The translations under genes and the position numbers were made by a program. This document shows, piece after piece, positions 44,159-55,530 of a stretch of DNA of 64,000 bases. The notes beneath the pieces are model-generated. The model saw only the letters and a list, made by a program, of their open reading frames with translations. It was not told where the DNA came from and did no database searches. Each line of letters begins with the position of its first letter. Positions within the stretch are counted from its first letter, which is position 1. This DNA comes from Ustilaginoidea virens (taxonomy: Eukaryota > Ascomycota > Sordariomycetes > Hypocreales > Clavicipitaceae). The stretch spans positions 5,260,001-5,324,000 of the forward strand of contig NC_057319.1 of NCBI RefSeq assembly GCF_000687475.1, in the 5' to 3' direction.

Positions 44159-44679
44159 CTAGACTCTGCACGACTGGGCATGCCGCAAGGCGCTATTGAA
44201 TGGGCGGAACTGTGGCATCTGCGGCTGCGCTGACGGACCCGTTTGATGGCATTTCGGACAACTCGGGCAACTCAGCTGCTCCTCGGTTGGTGAATGCCCG
44301 GTGGCGGATGGCGTGGATGGCTGAGATGCTGGTCGGATATCGCTAGGCCAAGAGGTATGTTGCGCGAGCCCGTCGGAGGCGCGTCCTATATGGAACCCGT
44401 TGATCAGGCAGCACAGAGCTAGGAAGAGACCGGCCCAGAGCTGGACTCGATGCGCCCGCAAGGCGGCAGACACGTTGCCAAGCTCAAGACCAGCTCGCCC
44501 GGGCAGCACACGCAGACCCCGTGTCCTTTGTGCTTCCGCATACGACGCACCTTTTTATGTAGATTTGATGACTTGTCGACGGTGAACACCGTTGTTGCAG
44601 CACGCAGCAGGTCCGATGCGGAAATGCCCGCCAAAGCCCCGTCGTCACCGACCACGTCGGTGCCATCTCGCTCCGCCAT
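44159..44679 (-). CDS. Hypothetical small single-pass membrane protein
   Basis: Proposed exons 44679-44551 and 44482-44159 on the minus strand, giving 150 residues. The phase-0 intron (68 bp, GTGCGT donor) joins SNLHKK to LGNVSAALRAHR. One hydrophobic segment, LWAGLFLALCCLINGF, could span a membrane. The C-terminal part is Ser/Pro-rich with LSCPSCPKC. The first exon (MAERDGTDVVGDDG) looks like a soluble N-terminus. No family is recognised; support is only the clean splice phase and the hydrophobic segment. Confidence 0.3.
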
Positions 44680-46114
44680 CCAACCCCCCTCGACCGACCC
44701 CTCGACTCGATAACAGCACGGAGCTTGGGGCCAGCGCAGAGACGGCACCGACCGGCAGCAGCGCACCGTGACTTTCCGTCCGAGTCGCGCAGGTCTGGGG
44801 AACCAGCCTTGATCAGAGCTAGCGTGCCCAGCCACTGTTATTTCGGCAGGCCGCGGCAGCCTTTGCGGGAAGCAACGCCCTTTGGAAGCGATGCCCTTTG
44901 AACGATGCGGAGCACGCGTCGAGTTGCCCAACCTCAAAAGTTGTCCGTCGGCCGGGTGGACCCGGACGAAACGACGGTTTAGCGCGTGCCCAAGTCAGCT
45001 TGCCAAAGTCGGCCTGGCATCCAGTGAACATCCGCCAGTAAGTCGAGCTGGGATGATGCTAGTCTTTCTTTGTTGAAATGTGCGGGCATCCCAGGGTTAC
45101 TATTGATGTCGACGGCTGCTGTGAATTTCGCACCTGTGGGGGTCTAGGGGGCCTAGGGCAGGGGCCCGTGGGGATCGTCCCCTTGCTTGTTTTGCTTTCC
45201 CACAAAAGCTATCCGTAAAGCAGCTCTTTGTGGCTCCTTGGCGCCCGCCATTAGTAATTCAGCAGATTGCATGTAACCTCCGCATTCTGACATTCTCTCG
45301 TCAGGGTAGCAGGGACATGCGATTAGTGTGGGGCCATGCTCCCTGCGAAAATTGCGTGTGGCGGAGAAAGCCGTGCGAGCTCATGATGAGGATGAACGCT
45401 GCAACGCCGCGCGAGTGCGTGAAATGCGCAGCAGGGAATTATCAAGCACGCAGAATAAGCTCAACCAAAGACGGAAGATATGTCCATGCACACAGCGTTT
45501 CTCCACAGTTCGCGGGACGTATAATTTTCTCGGCAAACCAAATTTAGGGGAAAGAAAAGAAAAAAAAAAAAAAAAAAAAGGGGGGGGGGAGTTGCACTAT
45601 ATCACGTGTGGTGATGTGGGGATGCAGCCAATGATGGTAGGTGTGGATACGTGGGGCACGCGCGCGAATGGGCAGAAAGCCCTTGCGACAGACATGACAG
45701 CCCTTACTAATATAATAAGCTTGGCAACGTTCCATCCCTCTGCACTTTTGAAAGCGCCGCGGACCCGCTTTTTGCGGATTACATGGCACGGAGGACCTCC
45801 TCGGCAACCGGCCCGGCCGCAATGCAACCAATAACTGACCACAAGCGTTTATGCTACATGACCTTTTTTTTTTGTCGCTGCCTTGAATACCGCGGTCTCG
45901 ATCACAAGGAAACGGCAACAATTCCTTTTTGTTGGTCCCGTATAACTAGCATCTGTGCAGGCGATTGGGTGATACTGAGCAATTACACATAGAGGCATTT
46001 ACTCTGGCCAATTTCTTAATTTCTTACCTAGATAAACAATGATGCGCTCCTCGCTTTACCTACCTCACTTTGCGTGAGATGCGGGAAACCACTCGCGCAG
46101 CTACGAGCCAGACA

Positions 46115-46116
<2 letters not shown>

Positions 46117-46143
<27 letters not shown>
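46117..46143. repeat. (CAG)9 microsatellite
   Basis: Nine perfect CAG units in noncoding DNA, 380 bp upstream of the secreted protein gene. Confidence 0.9.
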
Positions 46144-46145
<2 letters not shown>

Positions 46146-46387
46146 TCGTCACGCAATGCCCCAGTGCCGCTACTCCATATCTGTCTGTCTTGCCTCGCGA
46201 GCCCCAAGAACGCGTCTCCTTGCACCGCCAGAATCAGCCGGCTCCCGCTGCGGCCGCCTTCGGTGACGCATAGCGCGGCTCTTTTGCAAGGGGGCCCATG
46301 GTACTATCGCCACGCTTTAAACCTGCCATGACGTTGCAAGTGCCTGCCGAACCCGGACTCACTCACTCACTCATTCATTCACACAAG

Positions 46388-46396
46388 TATATATAA
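46388..46396 (+). promoter_or_regulatory. TATA box of the secreted protein gene
   Basis: TATATATAA, 128 bp before the ATG, followed by a CT-rich leader with T runs, which is typical of well-expressed fungal promoters. Confidence 0.55.
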
Positions 46397-46523
46397 CCCG
46401 GGCTTGTATACGGCTTGCTAAACTTGTAAAGCATCCTTCCCATCATCACCATCCAGCACCACAAACCACCTTTCTTGGTTTTTTTTTTCCTTTTCTGCCC
46501 CCTCGTCTTGCCCACGCTGAATC

Positions 46524-47538
46524 ATGCCATCTCTCTCTGTCCTGGCTCTAGCCCTCGCCGGCGCCGCGGCTGCCCTGCCTAGTGCCCCCGCGAGCTCGAG
46601 CCAAGCCCCCGTCCCCAACTCCCTCTATGTCAACGGCGTGCTCAAAGGCAGCTCGTCGCCGAAATCAAGCTCGACCCCTTCGCTGGCTTGCAGCGCCGAC
46701 GACGACGTGCTGCAATGCGCCAACAGGGTCGCCAAGGATATCCAGGCCAGCACCAACGTGCAGCTCAACAACGGCTCCGCCCCGAACTTCCCGATCCTCG
46801 TGCAGCGCCAGATTCCGGACCACTACGAGGTTGACCTCGCCTGGAGCAGCAAGCTGTTCGACTGCTCCGTCAAGCCCCAGGTGGTGAGCCAGGGCGAGGG
46901 CTACTTTTGCAACTCTGACAGTACGTTTAAGGAAATAGAAAAGGGAGGGGGAGAGAGAGAGAGAGAGAGAGAGAGACAAAAGAGTCTGCAGGGGCTAACA
47001 GCTGCTGAAAACAGAATGCTCGCAGCAGTTCACGTTCAGGAGGTCCAAGACGGATACCTATAGCCGCGGCTACTCCATCAGCGCCACGATCAATTCCGGC
47101 CTGCAGGTCAACGTCTTCTCGGCCTCTACCTCGATCACGTCGACGTTCAACCAGGACTGGAGCAACTCTGTTACTACCGAGACAACGATCCAGCGCACTA
47201 TCGATATGAAGGCCGGCCAGGTGTGCTTCCCCTCTACAGTGCAGCTGCGCATGGATTGCCAGCAGATACTCACCTTGCGCCCGGGCGGCGGCAAGGCCGA
47301 GTATAGCCTGGGCAAGAGGTTGCTGGCCAACGAGTTTAGAGAACTGGCCAGGGTCCCAGACATCTGCAAGATCTGGACGCCGACCCCTAACTTCCCCTTT
47401 GACAAGGCGCCCCCCAACTCCGTGAGCAGCGAGGCGTTGGGCAAGCTCTGCGACGCCTCCAAGCCAACAAACGTCACTCTCTACGTTACCGCTCCTGGCG
47501 GCGCCCCCTGGTCAATGGAGGGATGCATGCGTTCCTAG
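46524..47538 (+). CDS. Secreted protein with amphipathic Ser/Thr-rich core, possibly aerolysin-fold
   Basis: Exons are 46524-46920 and 47015-47538, giving 306 residues. A signal peptide (MPSLSVLALALAGAAAALP) is followed by a Ser/Pro linker, then a domain with seven or eight cysteines. From about residue 145 the chain alternates polar and nonpolar residues with many Ser/Thr (SISATINSGLQVNVF, STFNQDWSNSVTTETT, IQRTIDM). This strand pattern is reminiscent of the insertion region of aerolysin-like beta-pore proteins, but I see no diagnostic family motif, so this is a structural guess. No enzyme motif is seen. The intron carries a (GA)n tract and restores NSDKCSQQF. The gene stands alone beside a long gene-free stretch. 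A TATA box and an AATAAA signal flank it at normal distances. Confidence 0.75.
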
Positions 47539-47717
47539 CCGCCGCGAATGGATATACGGCTTGACTATCTGTACAGCATTGCGGGGAGCTAGGGGAAGTT
47601 CACAACGCCCGCCCGCCTGCCTCCCTTGGGTTGCATACCTGTGTGTATAAACGGAGCAACGTGCCGCGCGTTTGGTATATAGTGTATAGCTTCTTTGCCT
47701 GTATATAGTCACGTTTT

Positions 47718-47724
47718 AAATAAA
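47718..47724 (+). terminator. Candidate polyadenylation signal
   Basis: AAATAAA about 180 bp past the stop of the secreted protein gene, within an AT-rich 3' region. Confidence 0.4.
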
Positions 47725-50700
47725 CGATTTATTCTTCCATCTTGTATAGCTTTCTCTCTTCGCGGTGGTGCAACGGGCCTCTCTCACGGGCAGGGAACGC
47801 ATCGCCCCGTCGTAGGGTGACGATGTAGACTGTTGTTATTTGTTGTCGTTGCAGGAAAGGTGTTTCCCCCGGCGCTCGGGCTTTTCCTTTCCGGATAATT
47901 TATAGAGGTTCTGGTCCTTTCCGGATTATTAATAGATGTTCTGGGTATGTTGTTTAGACTGGGATTTACATGGCCCCTAGTGTAGTATAATAATAATAAC
48001 CATAATAATAGTGCAACGGGCCCGGGCCTGGGCCCTTGTTATCAGCGTGGCGTCACACACTTCCAGCCCTAACAACTTCAAGTGCACCCACCACCGACTG
48101 CGCCAACTGTGCTAAACTCGTAGACTTGCTCCTACTGTCTTTGTGCCGTCTTTGGCCAAGCTACAGCGAGAGCGTGCGGGGCAGGAGGGTTTGGTTAACC
48201 GTCTGGTGCAAACGTTGTTGAAGCAAAAGGCAGAGCGCTCCGTATTCACGTAGCAAGGCTGACTGACTGCTGCAGCAATTCGCCGACGACGACGCAGGGT
48301 TTCTGCGCCTCATCCATCCCTCCATCCATGCAGTCCAGTCCAGCCCGGCCCAGCCCGGTCTAGCCCGGTCCAGTCCCGTCCCGCAAGCCATCAGCACCGC
48401 ACTGCAGAGTCGAGCGAGGAAAATATCCCGCATGTTCCCCGAACTCGAGCTCGGAAACCGCCAGGCAGCAGCGCACCGCTTGCTGCTCACCAAGGCTCCA
48501 GCCTGCCTCCAGCCTCCTCCAGTAGCCCAGAGTCCAGCCAACCCACAAAGGTTACACCCGTTGCGGCCATTCCCGAAACCTGCATGCATGCGTGGGGCGG
48601 CGGGTGGGGTGGTTGGCGTCGGCGGATGCTGCCAAGGGTGCTTTCAATCTTTCATGTTGCTTGCTGCTGTGCCATTGAGCGACACGGGCTCGTGGCCTTG
48701 AGTTTGCCGGGCCTACGCCGGGGCTATACCGGGCCTACGCAGGCCAAAAACGACGGGCTTCGAGGCCAGGTTGGAACAGTCGAAAGCCTCAACCCGAGGC
48801 GGTTTGCGGGTCTACGCGGAATTGCGCTGCCCATCGCCAAGACTAGCCATCAGGGTCCACGACTCGGGACGCGGGAAACTCCAATGGCCCCATCTTCAGA
48901 CCGGTGGGCTGCAAGAGCAGACATAATAATGGTCAAGCTGGCTCGCCGGACGCCTCCTGTTGCCCGCTGTTGCCCGCTGTTGCCCGCTCCGGGGGTCCCG
49001 CAGTGATTCCCCCGTTGCAGCGCAACTATGTACTCGTCCTTGCCCTGGCAAACCGTTGTAAGCTTACCAGGACAATGCGGCAAAAGGCTCCCCCGTGCCC
49101 CGTCTTATCCGAGGCAATGTGCACTCTGGTGCACACGAAAAAGGGCCGCCAATGTCTGCTTTGTGCAGCGCATCCGCCCGCTCCGTTGCAGACATGGCAT
49201 GGCTGCAAGGCAAGCCGGTGAAAATACCAGTGCCGGCAACCTACCAACAAGGCAAACCAGCTAGGCTGGGGAAATGAAAAAGACAAAAGCCGCAAAAAGA
49301 AAAAAAAAAAAAAAAGAGGCGAACAAGGGGCAATTTTGCCGAAAACACGACGAAAAATGAGCCGGTTTATGCGTGGGCGCCAAGCATGAGTTGCCTCCCT
49401 TTTTTACTCACGGCAATCGAGAATCAGGCCGGTCCATCTCGCAACCGTCACGTCGTGGTGATGATGTGACTCGGAGATGGTGGCGGCATCCCATTCCTCC
49501 CACCCTCCCATCCTCCCACTAGTTAGTTGGGAGTGCTTTTCCATGTGAAACGTGCATGTGCTCTCGAGTCCTGGTTGCCCGCTTTTCGCTTGGAATATGG
49601 CAGTTTTGTCGAGTTTCGTTCGAGTGGCGCACCTGCAGGAGGCATTCCGTCTGTTCAGAAATACTCCCAAGACGTATGTGCATGCGCATGTGCATGTGCA
49701 TGTGCATGAGCATGTTCATTTCCTCCTCGCGCCGGAGTGGGCGGTGCAGCAGACGACTCGCACGCAATACGTGCTACGTGCCAACCGCAAGAGTAGCATT
49801 AGCACGTAGAGGGCATGCCAAAGCCCCGTGTCAGTTTGCGCATCGTGGTGTTTGTTTTACAATCGGCCCATGTACTCCGTATGCAGAGGAGCGACACAGT
49901 CGGTCACGGCGCTTTGTGTGACACCGAGGCCCGGTGTCGAAAACCTGCCAGGCCGTCATCTCCATCTTCACCCCCCTCCAACCCAGGCAGAGCAACTGCG
50001 TTCCAATGGACTTTGGGGCTGGCGCCATCGCCCACAGGAGAAACATTGAATGATCAAGAAAAGCCGCAAGTGGACTAGTTCCCATGTGGTATGTGGTGTA
50101 GCTCGACGTTTTGTGGACAACAGCCCGGCCCAGAGGTTATCGCTGGCAATGAGTGAACCAGGAAATCGCCAATCACGCAGCAATGCGAGAGCCAATCTCG
50201 CGATGCAAGGAAATGCACCGAGTACGGAGTACGGAGTATGTAGTGACGGAAAAAGCCCCTACTGTCACTTGATGCGCGGGGACAAGGGGTGTTTTGCTGC
50301 ATGCTGCCTTGGAAATCAAACAAGAACGGACATATCCCGGTGGACTGCAGCTGTCACTGCAGTGCGGGACAGGAGATCTACCGTGACATGGCTGCGGGGG
50401 GTTTAGCTCTGATTCTCGTATGCCGGAGAGTTGTTGAGGGTTTCGAGTTGCTATGTAGAGTGGTGGTGAAGATGCCAAGGGGGGGGGGGGGGCGGGGGGG
50501 TAAAAAAAAAAAAAAAAAAAAAGGAACCACAAAAAAAAAGCAAAAAAGGCGAAAAAGGGCAAAGGTCGACTCCACTCCAGGTCATGGCCAATACTATAAC
50601 TGCTGATTAGGCAGCACCGCTCAACGCTTCCCTCGGCGGTCTTCTCAGCAGCTGCGGTAGGTCGACGGGCCGGGAAATGTACTCCGTAGCGCAAAAGAGA

Positions 50701-50821
50701 GTAAAACAATAGTAGAAACAGCCAATACACCTCTGCAATAAAAGGCACGCCATCTCGCTGCGATGCATGCGCCCTTTGATATCAAGAGTTTGCACCCCGG
50801 AGCAAGCATTCCCCCTGCCGG

Positions 50822-50899
50822 CTGATTGGCTGGTTGGCTGGTTGGCTGGTTGGCTGATTGGCTGATTGGCTGATTGGCTGATTGGCTGATTGGCTGGTT
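50822..50899. repeat. 8-bp tandem repeat TTGGCTGR
   Basis: About nine or ten units of GATTGGCT/GGTTGGCT. Translated on the minus strand it gives NQPIS/NQPTS repeats that are not a real protein. Confidence 0.9.
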
Positions 50900-51587
50900 G
50901 GGCGATGGCTGCATCGATGGATGCTGCCTGGCATGTCCTGCATCGCTGCGCCCAGTGCTGACGTTGCTGCATGTGCCGACCAAAGAGAGTGGTTCCGTCT
51001 GACATGCCTCTGCCTCATGCCTCTGCCTCATGCCTCTGCCTCATGCCTCACATCAGGCTGTTTCATCTCCTCACGTCGGCCTCGCTGGCCAAGGGATGGA
51101 ATGGTGATTGGGCGCGTCGCCGTTGTTCGCCGTGGTGCAGCATGCAGCAGTGCCTGGTACATGCCTTGGCGAGCGGAAAAAGAAAGAGGATCGAGCTTTT
51201 GCAGAGCCATCAGGAAGTCGCCGCGGCGCTAGTCCAGTCCAAGTCGAGGTGGGGGCAGAGTCAAACCGCCAAGGTCTCATCACCATTGGGTGGCGTCTGT
51301 TTCAATTGGGAAAATGGAGTTTTTGGGCCGACCCGATCTTGGGCCGATTATGCATATGCATGTAGCCAGAGCTTTTTAACGGGGAGACGGTGATTTGAGA
51401 CGAGGTACATATGCATTTACTGGTGCGCCGGCACGTACCGCCGTTGTCGGCTTTGCTTTGCAAGCAGCAAGCTAGTTGGTGCAGCGAAAAAATAAATAAT
51501 AAATAAATAAAGAAAGAAAGAAGGAAGGAAGGAAGCACGGGTCGAAATCGCAGGGAATTTGACAGGAGAGAAACGTTTTTGCAGGGC

Positions 51588-51653
51588 CAGTGTCCCAGTG
51601 TCCCAGTGTCCCAGTGTCCCAGTGTCCCAGTGTCCCAGTGTTCCAGTGTCCGT
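51588..51653. repeat. 8-bp tandem repeat CAGTGTCC
   Basis: About eight units, one with a single substitution (CAGTGTTC). Confidence 0.92.
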
Positions 51654-52035
51654 CCCCCCAAAGCCGGATGCAAGACTGGACGGGCAAAGCCTGCCGATGC
51701 GTGTACGGGTTCCCCCAGCCTTGACCAAAGAAACGCTGCTTGCCAAATTGCCCGTCTTTTGTTTTTCTATTGCATGTCGGCGCCGCCGCGCGCGCCTCGG
51801 CCGTACTTTTTTTTTTTTTTCTTGCTCACGACGGGCCGAGATAAGGCCAAGTGCCGCCGTCGACGCCAAGAACCCTGGCCTCGTACGGGGTGTCCCGGGT
51901 GCAAAGCGAGCAACATGAAATTACATAATGCAGTCGCCGAAACGCCCAAGGAAGCCAGGGCAGATGCAGATGTATGTATGTATGCAATTGCAATGCACTC
52001 GCCGGCATCTTCTTTCCTTCTTTATTCTTAGTTTT

Positions 52036-52092
52036 ATTTCATTTTCATTTTCATTTTCATTTTCATTTTCATTTTCATTTTCATTTTCATTT
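52036..52092. repeat. 6-bp tandem repeat TTTTCA
   Basis: About nine units of ATTTTC, breaking down at the right edge. Confidence 0.9.
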
Positions 52093-52664
52093 ATTTTCGA
52101 GTTTCGAATTTTTTGGTATTTTCCATGCTGAGCTGTGCGTGAAACATGTCCCAGGATGGCCACGGCCATGTTCAAGTGACAAATCACCGGCTGCCTGGCT
52201 GGTTGCTTTGTTGCTGCTCTGCTCTGCTCTGCTGCCCTGGTGCCCCTGGGCCGGGTGGGCAGCGAGGTCAACGTCAATTCATCAATGCGCGCATGGGAGT
52301 CGGGACAGTCAACGAATGGGACTCTGGCGCCTGGCAGTTGCTGCGGATGCGCCTGGCTGCTGCGGACGGCAGCTCTGTGCAGTCTAGTTGACAGCACGCG
52401 GGTAGCTAATGTTACCTCAACACTACATGGGTAGGTGCTCGGGTGCTCGTGCGGTGCAGGATGCTGCCCGTACCCAAGGGTTATGTACCGTACCGTGGGC
52501 ACCTAATATACGCGGCTCCGCATCGCATATCACATGCTGCCTCAGACAAAAAGTCCCGGCAAAAGTCCAGAGAAAAAGTTCTCGGCAAGTCCGCAGAAGA
52601 ATCCAGACCATCGGCGGGACGAGCGCCGAGGTGCTTGTCTGCCTTGGGGCGTGGAGGCTTGCTT

Positions 52665-52725
52665 GTACCCCGTACCCCGTACCCCGTACCCCGTACCCCG
52701 TACCCCGTACCCCGTTCCCCGTACC
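52665..52725. repeat. 7-bp tandem repeat GTACCCC
   Basis: About eight units, one mutated to GTTCCCC. Period and the CCGTA core resemble the ACTCCGT array at 6591. Confidence 0.92.
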
Positions 52726-53652
52726 CTGCCAGCCTTGCCCAGCAACGAGCCAGGCTCCATGCTCAGTCACCGTCTCCATGTCAGACCGGAGGCATGTCAG
52801 ACCGGAGGGAGAAAGAAAAAAAAAAGAAAAAGAAAAAGAAAAACCAAGTACACAGATGTGCACTCGGTATGTTACTCGCCGGGAAGTGGTTTCGGGCAGC
52901 CAACAAGATGTCTGGTTGCAAAGCATCAGTTTGAAGCTGTCTGGTACCCCATGCAGGGGCAATGCAATGCAAATTGACTGTTAGGTCCAGGCACCTACAT
53001 GTAGGAACCTAACCCACCCGTGCCCCCCTTCTCCGACACTTCCGCCAGACAAAGATGAAATTCCGGGATCCTGCCGAGCCCATCTGCAACAGGATGCGCG
53101 CCCTGCTGGGAATAATAAGCATCAGGCCAATCTGGCAACGGATTCGAGCCCATGGCCATGTTTTTACGCGTAACCCGGCCGGCCGGCAGGCAATGCGCTG
53201 GCCTGGTGGCCTGGCCTGGCCGCCAGGCTCGGCAGTTACGCACTCCGAGTGTCTGGTGTTTTCATCCGCGCACGTCTGGTTGCATTTACTGCACGTGCTC
53301 CTCTGGCTTTCCAGGGCACATGGTGCGATGGCGCGACTACATACGTCCGTACCATCCATCAATAGCAGATGCTACGTCTGTTAATTTGCACGGGAGCACG
53401 GATACACGTTCCGCAAAGTTGCTCCGCAGGACTCTTTTCTTTTTTTCCTTGTAAATGAAAAACACCTGGCAAGCCGCCGAGAGTTGCAGGGGTTTGGGTC
53501 GGTACGTCGTGCAGGCGGGAGATTAACCCTTGGGCGGCGGCCTGGCTGGGCGCCTGGTCAGCCAGAAACAAGCCCCAGTGCTCATTGCGGCCAAGGGCCA
53601 AAGTTGACGCGACGCTCGCTGCTTAGCAGTCGCACAGCACCAGAAACCAGCG

Positions 53653-53740
53653 GCACGCAGCAGCGGCACGCAGCAGCGAGCACACTTCAACACAGCACAC
53701 TTCAACACAGCACACTTGAACACAGCACACAGCACACCAG
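53653..53740. repeat. AC-rich minisatellite
   Basis: Begins with GCAGCGGCAC units, then about three copies of a 15-bp unit like CACACTTCAACACAG, and ends in CACAG repeats. Confidence 0.75.
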
Positions 53741-55062
53741 ACTGAACACGGCACACAGCACACAGTGCGCAGTCTGCGGGCATGCGGGCATGTGGGCATG
53801 AGCTGCGCGGACCCCCGGCGGAGCGTCCGGAACCGCAGGATGGCTGGGATGCACAGGGACAAACCGGCCAGCAAGTTTGTTTATCAAACCCAGCTGTTTC
53901 GACTGTCGTAAGCTGTCCGTATCGGCGTCGCGAACGCAAAGCGAGGGGGGTTTACTCTCCTGCCAGACGTGTCAGTGTCCGTTCTGTCTGGTGAGACGAA
54001 GGATCGAAAAAAAATAAAAAATGATAATAAATAAAACTTCTTCATCAGGGGGCGGCCAGTCGGAGAGCTGTGCTTTCCCGTATTGTGTTTTCCAAACAGA
54101 CAACGGCAAAGCTTGCACAACAAGTCAAGTGGAGGCGGCCTGTCCGGCGGGCGCATTCAATTCACGACTCAGGGCGCGCGGCCAACACACCCTGGACCTA
54201 GACCCGGCTGGGCCGGCATACTCCGGCGAGGCGGGCGGACGGCAGCGTACTCATTATTAGTAGGAGACCCGAGGCGGGCTGAAGTCCAGGCCCGGCTGGA
54301 CCAAATGGAGCGCAAAAGACGGCGATGCGAAGTTGCGCCTGCTCTGCCTGCTCTGCTAGGCGCTCGCATAGTTGCATAACCCTGGCCAGCTTGCATAGCC
54401 GCCGCACCTGTCCAAAAAGCAAACGTGATCCGGTGGTGCATACCTACATAGTAATCCGCACTACACTAGGTACCTGGGACCCCCCCGCTCCGCCGCCAAG
54501 CTCGACCAAGCACTTGACCACTCTTCTTTTCTCCCTTCCCATCCCTTGGCTTTTGCCCAACCCACCCCCTTCCCGTTCCGCCCACCCCCGGCCAAAGACG
54601 CTACTTACGCGCGGCCGCAGCCGATCCATGTAGTCTGGCAGCAACGATGGGGCGCCGGCCCAGAATCGACGATGAACCCATACGCATCTCGGCCCAGTCC
54701 ATCGACTCTTTTTCTCCCTTTTTTTTTTCTTTTTTCTTTTTTTCATTCCTGGCCAGTGCCCAGCATATAAAACCGTCTCTTTGCCCACCCCCACGCTCAC
54801 CCGTTCGTATGAAATCCCGCCCTGTCCAGCTTCCCAACCCGAAGGAACCAGTATCTGGAAGAGCAAAAAGAAGAAGAAGAGAAACAAACACCCCTCCCTC
54901 GTCTTGTTCGCAAACCCAGACGGGAAAAAAAAAAATCAGCCCTCATCCGACTTTGCCGCTGCGCTGACCACGCCCAGCACGGCCGCGAAACCTGCGCCCC
55001 TGTCGAAACGATCATTGCTCGATTTAGCTTTCGGCCATTTATCCACCCACCATTCAGCTCAT

Positions 55063-55104
55063 CAGTCCGTCAGTCCGTCGATCCGTCAGTCCGCCAGTCC
55101 GTCA
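55063..55104. repeat. 8-bp tandem repeat in the 5' leader of the zinc-ribbon gene
   Basis: About five units of CAGTCCGT with substitutions, 150-190 bp before the downstream ATG. Confidence 0.75.
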
Positions 55105-55251
55105 CGGAAGGGAATCCACACGGCGTGCTGAAACGCGAGCCGTCCTTTCTGTCTGAAACGCCTGCGCCGCTCCCGATCAAATTAGAAGCAACCAGAGCAC
55201 CTGTGCGTCCGCTTGCGACAGCCCCCGGCTATACACATACATATACCAGCA

Positions 55252-55530
55252 ATGCCTTCCAGCACACTCTCCTCCCCACCCTACAGATCCTCCTCGTCTG
55301 CCTCATCCGAGTCTGGATGCTCGACGGCGACGTCCCCTGTTGCCGGATACCGACACAGCATGGACCCGGCGCCCCGGCCTGTTGCCTCTGTCGAGATTCT
55401 GCGCTGCATGCGCTGCGCTCGGTCAGTGGAAGCTACGTCGACGGATGACCTGAGCACCACTGGCATGGTCCGCATCGCCCACAACCTGTACTACTGCCAA
55501 CGTTGCGCAAAGATGGTCGGGTACAAGTAA
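55252..55530 (+). CDS. Small conserved zinc-ribbon-like protein
   Basis: Single exon, 92 residues. The first 45 residues are Ser-rich and probably disordered. The C-terminal half has two CxxC knuckles, RCMRC at 51-55 and YCQRC at 81-85, separated by RSVEATSTDDLST and VRIAHNLYY, and ends KMVGYK. The arrangement fits a one-zinc ribbon. I recall similar small proteins in other Sordariomycetes but no function. The 5' leader is pyrimidine-rich with a repeat. Codon use and the compact motif argue that this is a real gene. Confidence 0.72.
   Translation: MPSSTLSSPPYRSSSSASSESGCSTATSPVAGYRHSMDPAPRPVASVEILRCMRCARSVEATSTDDLSTTGMVRIAHNLYYCQRCAKMVGYK

Larger units (their letters stand above)
44680..46523. 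other. Spacer before the secreted protein gene
   Basis: About 1.8 kb. An A run followed by a G run (45550-45589) and a (CAG)9 tract at 46117-46143 stand out. ACTC/ATTC repeats lie at 46359-46380. No supportable gene. Confidence 0.5.
47539..55251. other. 7.7-kb stretch without convincing genes
   Basis: Apart from the 3' UTR at its start and a promoter at its end, no frame has recognisable similarity, splice-consistent conservation or a convincing signal peptide. The longest frames cross simple repeats. The stretch is rich in minisatellites with 6-15 bp periods, homopolymers and TACGGAGTA motifs. Base composition is close to that of other spacers, so it is not a strongly RIP-mutated block. It could hold noncoding RNAs or fast-evolving small genes that I cannot recognise. 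Confidence 0.5.

Noticed and set aside
50822..50899. Regular short repeats resembling a CRISPR array
   Set aside because: Units are contiguous 8-bp repeats with no spacers, in a fungal nuclear genome.
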